From positions 1,674,001 through 1,738,000 of the forward strand of contig MBPM02000003.1 in NCBI GenBank assembly GCA_001695595.3: a DNA stretch of 64,000 nt, read 5' to 3'. Source of the DNA: Plasmopara viticola (taxonomy: Eukaryota > Oomycota > Peronosporomycetes > Peronosporales > Peronosporaceae). How positions within the stretch are numbered: the first letter of the stretch is position 1; each line of letters opens with the position of its first letter. Positions 1-10,338 of this stretch are shown piece after piece. The position numbers were made by a program, and so were the translations under genes. The notes under the pieces are model-generated. The model searched no databases, had not been told where the DNA came from, and worked only from the letters and a program-made list of their open reading frames with translations.

Positions 1-203
1 CGCTCATAAGCGTCCTCATCGATTTGCGGTAATGCGCAGCCAACGGTATTGCCGAAAAGGTCGCTCTGGTTTATGGCAAAGCCGGAGCAAATGCCCACTG
101 AATGTTTTCCTTCTACCACTGTAATGTTCTTTTGAATAGATTGGATAGAAGCTTTTTGTGGCCTATATATCCAACACTGTACTTGTGTATTTAGTCGCCA
201 GGC
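1..203 (-). CDS. Partial ORF running off the left edge, unknown product
   Basis: On the minus strand one frame is open from position 203 to the window edge, after a stop at 206-204. The last third reads like real protein (VEGKHSVGICSGF, then INQSDLFGNTVGC). There is no ATG in the open stretch, so it is most likely the inner part of an exon. A possible acceptor (TTACAG) ends at 119, which would start the exon at 118. I do not recognise the family. It could also be a transposon fragment. Confidence 0.3.
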
Positions 204-206
204 TTA

Positions 207-2179
207 AACACTTAAGCAAATACTAACGACACCGCAGTATAGACCAAGTTGAAACTGATTTCGCTTTCTCGGGTTATGCTCGATTGTAATGACTCTTTGA
301 ATGCTGATGACTTAAGATTTTTCGCCAGTTGCAGCAACACATTTGACGAAGATGGCCATCATTACTTGCTCGTCATAACGATCGCCATTTTGGCTTCTTC
401 TTAAGATTAGATGTTTTTTTGGGGCTTTACAGTTCTAGACACAACCACGTTGAAACTAATCTAACAATTTGTTGACTTGGTGGGCTCACCTCCGCGATCG
501 ATCGGCTTCGGCAAACGCGCTGGTAAATCAAACTCTGAGTACGGGTATGAAGTGCATTCCGCCAAGAAAAAATCATTTGTTTATCCTCAGACGTTTAAAA
601 TAGCGTGAGAAGCATAGCAGTTTTGGTAGCCTCCGCTTTTAAAGCACAGTAATCCGCAAATTTCTTGCGGAGCTAACTTGAAAGGTGCATTCCTCATTTC
701 AGAACTTGCTGGGGTTGGAGAACCAGTTCTTAAGCGTCCAAATTACCCGACGAAGGCTTTGAGGTAATCATAGTCGGCTCGTTGAGCACAAAAGTAAAGT
801 TCGCTCGCGAAATAATATCCTATTAACAAAAATACGCTTTGACTGCATCTTGTGCACTTGCGTCTTGTCAAAGGAAGCAATCCTGAGATTTGGCTCATCA
901 GGCACGATCAATTATTTGGACAAAGGATACCTATTGTGTAAAGTTTTCAGAAGGAGCCTTAGTCGGCCGCGAAGCGCGCTGTAGGACGCAGGATAGTGCG
1001 AGTGCATGTGCGGTGTATCTAAAGGTCCATTTGAATTAGCACGAGCCATAGAATCGTGGGCTGCGCTCGGGTTATGTCAAGGGGTGCAATCACACTTTCC
1101 GAAGTTGGCGAACCATGATGCTTACGTGTTACTCACGTCACAAAGAGAGCTAACGACGTACGTAACGTGAGCATGCTTCTTGAGCGACCATTTTACGGTA
1201 TAATGACAAAGCGCACTTACGCCAAGATGTCGTGTGCTGCGAGCGTGACTTGCGTCGTAAGAATGTTGCTTGATTTAAACCCCGACGATGCACTAGATGT
1301 CAATATTGTGATATTGCACAACAGGGCAATTAGCACTGTTTACTAACAGTGCTAATTGCCCTGTTGTGCGGACATTTGCAAAGAAGTACAACTCACAACG
1401 GTAATGTTGAATAGACAGAAAGTAGACCCTGGTATCAGAAGGCCCCAATCAATGTTTTGGCTTGTATAAACTCAAGAAGTCCACATTCTCAATGGGAAAA
1501 ATCATGGTACATCATGGTGTGTGACGTAAATTGTGCAATACTTTTAAACACTAACAAAAAATGTGTTTTAAGTACTGGGGAGCTAGCAGAATCGCAATTT
1601 ATGGTCTCATGATCACTAGCTAGAAAGATAACCATGCCAAAGGCTAACTTCAGAGTATTTACCTAGCGAACACTTTCGTCGGTAAATAATATTTTTTTTT
1701 AGTTCGCATTTGTAAATGTGAGATATCGACGAGTCAGATATGCGAGTCGAATTGATTTTAAGTCTTGAACGAAAATAAGAGGACTGAATTCACGCTTTCA
1801 GTGTACAGACGGATCCGGCAGATTCGCAACAAATGAGATTGTCGGTGAGCTTAATGAATGATTGGTCAAGCGAAGCGCTTACATGTACATCAAAAGTGCT
1901 CGCGCTTGGACGCTCACTCTTTTTAGGCTTCTGTGATTGACCCAATAAACAGGAGACGTAGCTTGTTTTAAACAGTCCTGCGAGACTTTTTGATTGCACG
2001 GCAGACGATTAAGTTGTTCAACTAGCACCAATGACCATGTTCAAAGACAATTGACGAGTTTTAATCTTTTGTCATGGTTATCTTCACCATATGTTGTGGC
2101 TCACTTGTAAAATCCTAAATTTTGTAAAAACACGTGCTTAAACGCTCCCTTAATATGAAGACTTTTCTACTCAAGACGC
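207..2179. other. Intergenic stretch, no gene recognised
   Basis: No open frame here looks coding and no exon chain could be built. The only structured element seen is the perfect hairpin at 1316-1369, listed separately. The final part is the presumed 5' flank of ZW10. Confidence 0.5.
1316..1369. repeat. Perfect 25-bp inverted repeat with 4-nt loop
   Basis: The left arm is 1316-1340 and begins GCACAACAGGGC. The loop is TACT at 1341-1344. The right arm, 1345-1369, is the exact reverse complement of the left. Either strand would fold into an uninterrupted 25-bp hairpin. It lies outside any gene I can see. It is too short and loop-tight for a typical MITE and lacks the T-run of a terminator. 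Confidence 0.9.
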
Positions 2180-5107
2180 ATGACGGTGCTTGATACATTG
2201 ACGCAGTACGCCTCCATCTCCTCTGCCCGCGATAACGCCTAACCTCATGGTGAATGTGCTCTAGGAAGTTAAAAGAGACGCACGAGGAGATCCATCAGGT
2301 TCAAACTGAAGTCATTGGCGCCTTGCGCTCCTTCTACGCGTCGTCGTCGACGATCTCTATTGACGAGGCTGTCGAGATTGCGGCAAAATGGGGTGCCTCA
2401 CCCGCTTTTCCCATCGATGACGATGATGTTAATGCAACGGACCTCCAAGAAAAGATGCGGCGTCTGAACGTGGCGCTATTGGATGCTGTCGACCGCCTGC
2501 AGCTGGACGAAGGGGGCGAGATGGCTTCCGAGGCAAAGCTAATGCTTTCGCTACTCCAGCGAGAGCAGCTTACGCAACAAGTGCAGCAGTCCAAGACCAT
2601 GCTGGCAATCATTGAGCAATTGACCGAAATGGACCGGCTCTTGAGCGATATGGACGAAGCGATGGACCGTCAAGACTTTGTGACGGCAGCTGAAGGAGTT
2701 GCAGAAGCGGAACGGTTAGTCCAGGAGCTGGTCAAAGAAGAGATGCAAGACGGAGGTGACATGAAGGAGGAAAAGATTGTGCAAGTCGTGAACTTTCAGC
2801 TGCAAAGCAAGAAGAATCGGTTGCTGCACGAATTGTCGAGATATTTTGCTTGCACCTTCGTGTGGAAGGAGAAGGCGGTGAAAGTGACGATGGAATGTGT
2901 AAGCGAGGAGGGTGAACAGACGGAAAATGCAAAAGAGCATCGACGCACGGCTTTCTGGAAGGCATGTGAAGTGTTGGACATCCTGACGCCAAGGCTGAGG
3001 GACGTTGCGAAGGCAGTGGCTCAATATTTGATCACACCATTGCTACGATCGCCACGTGGAACGCTTAAGCAGATACGGCATGATGGTGGAGTGACGCTCC
3101 AGATTGGGCATCTCGATGACGATGCGCCGATTGACAGCAAGATGCCAGCGATACAGAGCCAATACACTCACGTGGTGGACGTGCTTCGATTTGTACACGC
3201 CGAAGTATTTGCGGGAGATACAGAGCTGATGAATCAGTTTGGAGACTTTTTGTGGAAAATACCTGGGAATTTGGAGAGGCAACTTTTAAATCAACTGCAA
3301 AACGAGATTCCCCAGGATTTTGCGGCACTAAACGCGTATCGAGAACATGTATTGACGGCTGTGAGTGCACAGTCCAACCTTTGCAAGCAGAAATGTAGAA
3401 TTTACTTGGATTATTAATGGCTGTCATGTCTTAGATTACTGGTCTCGAGGACGGGTTGATGGCGATTGGCTTCTTGTCGTGTAGCACTAGTCAACTGCGA
3501 CAATGTCTGGACCAGCTCCACCAGTACGTTGCTGGAAGCATGTATGATTGTATTGGCTGACACGACTTTCTATGCAGACTGCACTCGAAAAAACGCCGGC
3601 AAGTGATTTTAAGCAAAGGTTGCGACTTGATTCGGCAAAGCTATCATGATTCGGTAAAGATCAATGGAAAGTTGGAAAAGTGCAGTGTGCAAGCACCCAA
3701 TGGCACGGAAAAGAAAGGGAAGGGCAAAGGACTCACTGGATCGAGTGTTTCGTGCGCCAGTTCGAGCAACGATGAGGTTGAAAGTAGCTGCTTTCAAGTC
3801 CCCGACTATCGCGTGACTGTATGCGCCCACGAATTGGTCGAGCTAGTGCATCAGACGCTTCTCGAGGCATGTACCTCCAGTGCTTTGACCGCGAATTTAT
3901 TCTTTCAGACAGCCCGTGATCTGTTCCTCCTGTATCGTGGAATTGTGTCTACGCTATACAAAGAGGAGATTGCAAATGACTCGCGGACTTGCATGCTCTA
4001 TCACAATGATTGTCTCTACATGGCGTACCACATGGTAGTCCTCGGCCATCTATACAAACATCGGTCCGTATTGAAATGATTGGACTACTTGTCTAGCACT
4101 GACACGATTTTTATTGATGATTAGATTTCCGATGCCGTTGAAACAAACCGCAACGATGGTGGATTTGCTTCCTTCTTTTAAGGACGCGGGGGAACAGGCA
4201 TTGACATCGTACACTTCGGCTCAAGCTGAAGAGATTCTGTCTGGGTTGAAGTCACTGCCGGTACGATCGCAAATGTAGTCGAAGTGCGATACTTTAAGCT
4301 AACTTGCAGTATTGACACTGATGGGTTCTCTAGTCGCTTGGTGCTATTGACTCGGAATACGATTCCAAGCGTGTAGAAAGCTTTCTCGATAGAACGCTTT
4401 ACAAACTCAATACGATGAGCACATCGTGGCGAGAAGGATTACCACAAGCGGTGTACAACAGAGTCATGTCAAGAATGCTTGAGCCGCTCGTAAAGAAGGT
4501 TGTGACTGACGTCATGGCTCAAGCGGTGTGTATCTCCTCGAACAAGTGTGTGGATCGCAACATTTGCTAATGGCTCGCTTGTGTCGTTCATGTTAGAATA
4601 TCTCTGCAAATAACGGAGCTTACCTCCACCACTTATTGTCATTACTAAAAGAGGTAAGACAAGAAGATACGGACACGTACTTGTTTACACAAAAGGCTTA
4701 CGAAAGTGTGTGTGTGCCTGTATAGTCTGAATCGCTATTCGTTTCGCCAGCGCAAGCTGTGAAATACGCCCCGAGTCTTGAAAGACTCGCAAAACTCACG
4801 TCAATGCTGGTACGACAAAAGACTCTTTTTTGCTGTAGAATTATAAGTCAGCTGATGTCTTTATCTTTCTTAGATGGATCCGCTCACAACCGTTCGTGAT
4901 AAGTTTATAAGTAGCAGTCTAGACGTCTTTTCTTCAAAGGAATTGGCTGTGCTTGTGAGGTAAGCAGCGGCATGGGATCAGCTGTCGTTGAAGCAGTACT
5001 CATCAAAAGTACTATTTGTCACTAATGGCAGGTCTCTTTTCCGTGACTCTCCCGAAAGAAGTGCATTTTTGAAAGAGCTATCTGCAGCTAGAGACCACAA
5101 TAAATGA
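2180..5107 (+). CDS. ZW10: ZW10 homologue, RZZ/Dsl1-type tethering and kinetochore protein
   Basis: ZW10 acts in the RZZ complex at kinetochores and in the NRZ/Dsl1 complex that tethers Golgi-to-ER vesicles. The exons I infer are 2180-2205, 2265-3360, 3435-3523, 3578-4063, 4125-4260, 4334-4525, 4597-4653, 4726-4809, 4874-4959 and 5032-5107. They join in frame into 775 residues, against 779 in human ZW10. The N-terminal half is a helical coiled coil. Family landmarks include the C-terminal block HELVELVHQTLLEA, the stretch HNDCLYMAYHMVVLGHLY, and the closing LFRDSPERSAFL. The ATG at 2254 looks like a start but sits inside the first intron; a 26-nt exon at 2180 restores a ZW10-like N-terminus and is followed by GTACGC, a CTAAC branch site and TCTAG. 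The gene is convergent with the CorA gene, 74 bp apart. I am sure of the family and fairly sure of the joins. Confidence 0.9.
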
Positions 5108-5181
5108 TTGTGATCAAACTTTTAAACTTTTGCATTCTATGGAACCATTTCTTTAATTGACTTTCTCCGTTGTCGAACATT

Positions 5182-6885
5182 TCAGATCCATTGCTTGTAG
5201 CGGAAGTATAACTGTAGCGCCGCAGCAATAGCGATGGCTAAGACCCAAAAGAATGCGTAGCCATAACGTTGATGAAGTTCAGGCATGTCATCGAAGTTCA
5301 TCCCATAAACTCCTGTAAGAAATTGACCCGGCAGAAATACCGTCGTGACTACAGTGAGTGTGTAAATGACGTAGTTCATCTGAGTCGCTTTGGCATCTCG
5401 ATACTCTTCCGTGAGCTGGCGGCACATTTGCTGTTGCTGCTCGATATCGTCAAGCGCCGCCACCACGTGATCGTGGACGTCACGGACGTAGTCGGTCACT
5501 GTGGCGTCAAAATCTTTGCTTTCAATGATATTCTTGAGCACTTCTCGTGCCGGTTTCAAAAGCCGAGGGAGCCGAAACAACTCATTCTTCAGTACCCGGA
5601 GTGACCGCATCTCAAAGCGATGCCGCTCTTGTTCAAGCTGGTTTTCAAGCGCAATAAGGCATTCCGTGATCGAGTCAACGACGCTCGTTACTTGATCTAC
5701 AATCACATCAAGGACCGAGTACACAAGAAAGTTGGCATCATTGTGCCGCAGTTTCGAGTACGGCACAGTCAATCGACGATTCAACTCGGTCCAGAGATTA
5801 CTACCTCCACCGTCTTTAACCGTGATCACGGTATGATTATCCACGACAAAGATAAAGACGTGCTCGATCCAGAGCGTAAGCGGCTCCTCGTCCGTCTCTT
5901 CCGTGTCAGTAGTGGCAGAACTCATACTAGTAAGAAATGACATTCGCTTGACGAACGCTGGAAGCGAGGTCCTTCTTGTGTCTGAGTAGAGAAAACTGCG
6001 CTTGCGATCGAGTGGCAGTCCCTTATTCGGAATCACTTTCATTCGCAGCAGCGGAAACACAAGAAACAAATGTTGATCGTATCGATCGAATTTCGGTCGT
6101 TCATGCCCTTCAATCGTGTCTTCAATCGCCAGTGGATGGAGTCGATACTTGATCGCCAGTCTCTTGAGGTGAAGACTATCACGTCCATCCAAGTTAATCC
6201 AGCGTACATTGACCCACTCAGGACGCGGGGCTGTGAAGAACTCGTGCAAATTCTCTTGTCGCAACACAAAACTCTGCAACTTCGTGCCGGAAAAATCCGA
6301 GACGGACAAGTCGGCTTGTTGGTACCCAACCGTCTTCATCGCCTGCACCGTTCCTTCGTCAAACATGTGCATCATCTTGAGCCGATGGACAGCAGCGTCA
6401 AACTGCTGAAACGTAATCCCACCACTCTTGTCACTATCAATAGTCTGTACTAATTTATTAAACACCGCGTCGTCCGAGCACTTGATGCCCAGCGTGACCA
6501 AGGCAGCTCGAAAGCCAGTGTAACCCAACTGCCCTCCTTTCTCTGGCCCTGCACCTTCGAAAGCTATGCGAAGGCGCGGTGGGGTCACGTCAAAGTACGG
6601 GTCCAACATATTGAGCTCGTCATTATTGCGCACGGATCCATTAAAAGACACTTCAGCAAAAGTCTTGTAATTGCTTATTGTGTCAAAGCCTCGGTGAGCT
6701 AAAGGACTTAGAAGAAATGAAATCTTGTCGACATTCAACTCCAATTCCGTCGTCGGGTGACGGGATGCACTAGAGTTGGGACGATGAAGAGCTACGGCGT
6801 AAGAACCGAGTTCGAGGGAGTTGCGTGGAGACGAGTCCGGTGCCCCCAAGAGCGGAGTGTCCTCGTCCATGGAGTAAAACTTCAT
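5182..6885 (-). CDS. CorA/MRS2-type Mg2+ transporter with N-terminal EF-hand region
   Basis: A 567-residue intronless ORF. The C-terminus carries the CorA signature: the YGMN motif at residues 527-530 directly after a first membrane segment (about 503-524), then a second segment (about 543-560) and a short basic tail. The soluble CorA domain is clear from about residue 180 (HPLAIEDTIEGHERPKF), followed by long helices. Family members form pentameric Mg2+ channels with the GMN loop as selectivity filter. Unusually, residues 100-175 look like an EF-hand pair. The second loop (150-161) begins DSDKSGG but ends in Q where E or D normally binds calcium; the first is degenerate. Calcium sensing is therefore only a guess. 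A second ATG five codons in (MDEDTPLLG) is an alternative start; its LL-containing acidic N-terminus could be a sorting signal. The target membrane is unknown. Confidence 0.9.
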   Translation of the reverse strand: MKFYSMDEDTPLLGAPDSSPRNSLELGSYAVALHRPNSSASRHPTTELELNVDKISFLLSPLAHRGFDTISNYKTFAEVSFNGSVRNNDELNMLDPYFDVTPPRLRIAFEGAGPEKGGQLGYTGFRAALVTLGIKCSDDAVFNKLVQTIDSDKSGGITFQQFDAAVHRLKMMHMFDEGTVQAMKTVGYQQADLSVSDFSGTKLQSFVLRQENLHEFFTAPRPEWVNVRWINLDGRDSLHLKRLAIKYRLHPLAIEDTIEGHERPKFDRYDQHLFLVFPLLRMKVIPNKGLPLDRKRSFLYSDTRRTSLPAFVKRMSFLTSMSSATTDTEETDEEPLTLWIEHVFIFVVDNHTVITVKDGGGSNLWTELNRRLTVPYSKLRHNDANFLVYSVLDVIVDQVTSVVDSITECLIALENQLEQERHRFEMRSLRVLKNELFRLPRLLKPAREVLKNIIESKDFDATVTDYVRDVHDHVVAALDDIEQQQQMCRQLTEEYRDAKATQMNYVIYTLTVVTTVFLPGQFLTGVYGMNFDDMPELHQRYGYAFFWVLAIAIAAALQLYFRYKQWI

Positions 6886-7037
6886 CGACTTCCTTTGGTG
6901 GCCCGAGCGAAATCATGGAATATGGTCAAAGCGAGCAGTTACGCTAATAAATTAGGAACAATATTAAACGACATACAATTTGGTAATGAGTGTAATCCCG
7001 TGGTTAAAAATAAAACGCTTTCCGACAATAATTATGA

Positions 7038-7913
7038 TTATACCCGCGTTAGTATATCTCGTGTCTCTGTAAGGAAGACCCCTCCTCCGATCCACATACA
7101 ATAGTCTCTTCGAAAGATATCTTGAAAATTCTCGGTCTGAGCCCACTGTACGACCTTTTGATCCGATGGTCGAGCTCCTTCGATTTCAAAAGTAAACGCC
7201 TCCTCCTCGCTGTCGAATGAGAAAGAACGGTCCGCCTCTTCCTCTGTCTCGTCTTGATCGCTCAAACTCTTCTTTGCAAAAGAAGGGTCGACAAAGTCGA
7301 CAATAGGGCCACTCAGACGCTTCTGTGACATTTGTTGGGCTTTACACCGGTGGTCTAACACCTTGCTCTCGTCGCAGCCGTCGACATCGTTAAAGCTAAA
7401 GTCTTCTGACACGCCGCCATCGTCCAGGAGCGACAAACTTGGTGAGGTGCTTGACATTGGCCACACCAAGAAAGTTGGGCGGTCAGCCGCTGCTTTCTCG
7501 ACAGCTACTTCAAGCACCATTTCCCATTTATCGTACGTCGCTACATCTCGTGCACGAAAGCGAACTCGCTTTCTTTTCGGTCCATACACGAGACCAAAGC
7601 ATAGGTTGCGAACTTCCTTGCCAGAGACGGGGAGCATTCGCACGGGGTGGGCACTCCCGCACAATTCAATTTCTAGGTCCCCACCGAAGATTCCAGGGCG
7701 CTTTACGTATAGCACTGGAATCTGTCGGCTCGCCGTGCAGTCCGCGAGCTCGCGTCGGAGAACGATGCTGAGCGTGGATTGGTGCCTGTACAAGAGAATC
7801 TTTAATTTAAAATTGTTTACGGCAATTGCTGCTTTGTCAACGTACCACAATAAGCGACAGGATTGCATCTGCATTGACGTCTCAAATGTTGTACATTGAA
7901 GTGTAGAGGTCAT
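7038..7913 (-). CDS. PH-like domain protein, function unknown
   Basis: The ORF is open across 291 codons but contains a likely in-frame 60-bp intron (7845-7786, GTACGT...TGTACAG). Removing it joins RLLW to HQSTLSIVL and leaves 271 residues. Residues about 15-130 resemble a pleckstrin-homology fold: alternating strands rich in basic residues (GPKRKRVRFRA) ending in a helix with a conserved-looking Trp (TYDKWEMVLEVA). The rest is acidic and low in order (SLSLLDDGG, DETEEEADRSFSFDSEEE). PH domains usually bind phosphoinositides or proteins at membranes; no catalytic domain is visible. It lies 152 bp upstream of the CorA gene on the same strand. The fold call rests on pattern only. Confidence 0.5.
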   Translation of the reverse strand: MTSTLQCTTFETSMQMQSCRLLWYVDKAAIAVNNFKLKILLYRHQSTLSIVLRRELADCTASRQIPVLYVKRPGIFGGDLEIELCGSAHPVRMLPVSGKEVRNLCFGLVYGPKRKRVRFRARDVATYDKWEMVLEVAVEKAAADRPTFLVWPMSSTSPSLSLLDDGGVSEDFSFNDVDGCDESKVLDHRCKAQQMSQKRLSGPIVDFVDPSFAKKSLSDQDETEEEADRSFSFDSEEEAFTFEIEGARPSDQKVVQWAQTENFQDIFRRDYCMWIGGGVFLTETRDILTRV

Positions 7914-10338
7914 CTTGGATACTTTTTTAATTGACGACTTGCTGGAAGCTTGTAAATTTAAAGAATGAAGCTCGTGAACAAGTGCTGCCCTTGTGCGGCT
8001 TCTTTGACAGATATACTTTATAGATGCATCCGTCTCCAGTAGCTAGCTCATGCGCAAACATCCGTGGAACCTTTGACTGTACATCTTCCTGTACGATTAC
8101 GACCTGTTGGAGCCAAACACCTGACTAAGACATCAATGGTGTGTTAGAAAGAACAGTCATGAAACCCACGATAACTTTCGTGATTGAAAGAGCATTGTTG
8201 AGCGTTAGCGGTGAAGTGTTAATATATCATTTAGCGTCTTTTACTGGCTAAACTTCGATACCGTCCCTTCTGGTCTCTGGCAGTTTCAGACGGTGTTATA
8301 TGTCGCGGTCTTTTCTTCGTGTAGAAAGAGGTGAGTCAAAAAATACGCCTGCTTATCAATATGAGAATTGTGTCTGAAGTGCGCTTAAGACCTTGTAGCC
8401 AAATTTTCAGCCCTATTGCACACGGAAGGATCCAGTGGAAAAGGAACCGAGATTTGAACATAAACTCCGTAACTCGGCTAGAATGGTAAATTAGCCATCC
8501 AGCCGAGGACTGGCACTTTGCTCTTGCCACATCGCGCTATCGGTCTCGAGGACCTGCCAGTCCAATAGTTGTAGAAATGCCCGGGAGGCATAGCCTACTC
8601 TCTTGGATCACACGAGCACGGGTGCATATTACATGACGTTTTGTAGCTTTTCTCTAATTTTCCCGTATCCCTGGAACCACAAGCGATGCAATTTCACGCT
8701 CTAACACCATTTGTTAGCTAATAGGTCTCGTACTTGGCGTTCAGCACGATCCTTAACAGGAAAAGTTGCGCCATCGGATCCTTAACAGGAAAAGTTGCGC
8801 CATCGCTTACCAATACTAGTGTAAAAGAATCTTCCCCTAACTCCAGTGCCCACAAAGTTCTTATTAGCAACTCACGCTTACTGTTACTCCTTTGATAGGA
8901 TGGCAAGGACAATACGTTCAATAAGCGTTCTCTCGGATCTGGCCGACAATAAAAATTTGGTACGCGCAATGCCAGAGAAGCACCACCTTTTAAGTCTTAC
9001 GCCTTCTGATACGCAATATGCAATCTGCTTGTACCCAGATGGCATCATCATTTGCGTACGTCGCCTGTACAATTAATTCCCCTACTTTATTCAACTGTTG
9101 CTCGACGAGTCTTGACGATTTTTGCAGCGAGCGATACCGCTTCCATCAATACGCGGCGACCTCATTAATCTTTCAATTCTTTTTCAGTGTTGTAATTGCC
9201 ATGTCTGCAAGTCACGACTGTGTACTAAAGAAAAGTTAATTCCAGATTTTGTACGTGAAAATATCCAGTTGAAAGATAATGCTATTATTTACTAGATGTA
9301 CAGCGTATCGTTTACGTATATCTGCAAATTTCTCCATTGAAGCGTCTCACCTGCGCCAGAATTATGATTTTGATCAGACATCTTTGAGACCAACTGAGGG
9401 TAATAGCGTCAGAACTCTGACTTTTCACAGCGCTTTAAACGCTTCATTTAGTGATCTCGTTCAAGCTCAAATTCAACACTATCGAGCAAGAACTATCAAA
9501 GGAGGACAATGCACTGTCAAGCGAAAGTCTTTTTCTCTTTTTGAATACGTGAAATGGAAAAGTTTTGCTCTTACGACAAATTTTGCGCTTTCAATGCTTC
9601 GTCGAAGCATCGAAAGCGCCACTCCACTATCCGGAATGCGCTTCTCGACTATGCTTATACCGCTCTCACTTATCTCTACCAATGTTCCACCCTCGCCCAA
9701 ACTGACTTGTTAGCGTTGAAGAGGTTTACCACTTAGCTACGCTCGCGTCGTGATTATGATGTAATGTCGAGAGAACGACCACGCTAGTGGTGTATTTAAA
9801 CCTTTAGTTGCGGCCCACCGAGCTTGCGTGCATTTTTTGCTAAAACTCCTACTTGGCGCCTAAGGGTTTGTAAAGATTCAAAGCTAGAAAACACTTGATT
9901 TTTCTAAGTAATTACCCAATTATTTGCTTTTTAGCCAACAATTTTTTCTCTCGCCTACAAATGGCTTGCTTTTTTCTGAATCTCTGTCTGATGGAATAGA
10001 ATCTAAGATTTCACCCAAGATTTCTATGCTGAGCCACTTCACAATCATCAGATCCATTTTTTGTTCGTTTCAGACCAGCTGCCTGTTTTTAAACAGCTTT
10101 TTAAGTCCATGAAGGCCCTCACTGTGTAGCCATCTCATCACTTTTAGCTCGCTGCAAATAAGTACTTTCCCAAAAAGCTACGTTTCCAATTTTTGGACGC
10201 TATTTTATGTAGATCGTGTACAGGTCCGCAAATTAGAAAACAAAAGGAGTGACAGCTTGTGTCACTAAAGGGGGCAGCAGGTCACAAAATGTGATGATAA
10301 GCGCATTTTTTGAACGTAGGCACCCCTACCTTTTCACA
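7914..10338. other. 2.4 kb intergenic region, no gene recognised
   Basis: Several short ORFs exist (for example 9279-9713 on plus and 8718-8969 on minus) but none resembles a known family and no splice chain could be built. Two structural curiosities lie inside: a 29-bp tandem duplication at 8748-8805 and a near-perfect palindrome at about 9588-9620. The right end is presumably the DDI1 promoter. Confidence 0.5.
8748..8805. repeat. 29-bp tandem duplication
   Basis: Two exact head-to-tail copies, 8748-8776 and 8777-8805, each starting GATCCTTAACAGG and ending GCGCCATCG. No further copies adjoin. It looks like a recent slippage or repair duplication in non-coding DNA. Confidence 0.9.

Noticed and set aside
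7363..7899. 178-codon plus-strand ORF opposite the PH-like gene
   Set aside because: It is antisense to a better-supported gene, Ser/Arg-rich and without family features; it looks like a shadow frame.
8718..8969. Minus-strand ORF considered as a Crinkler-like effector fragment
   Set aside because: No LFLAK-type motif or other Crinkler block at the start; it spans the 29-bp duplication and looks accidental.
9279..9713. 144-codon plus-strand ORF
   Set aside because: Composition is random-like, no motif is visible and no splice extension exists; part of its sequence is created by the palindrome at 9588-9620.
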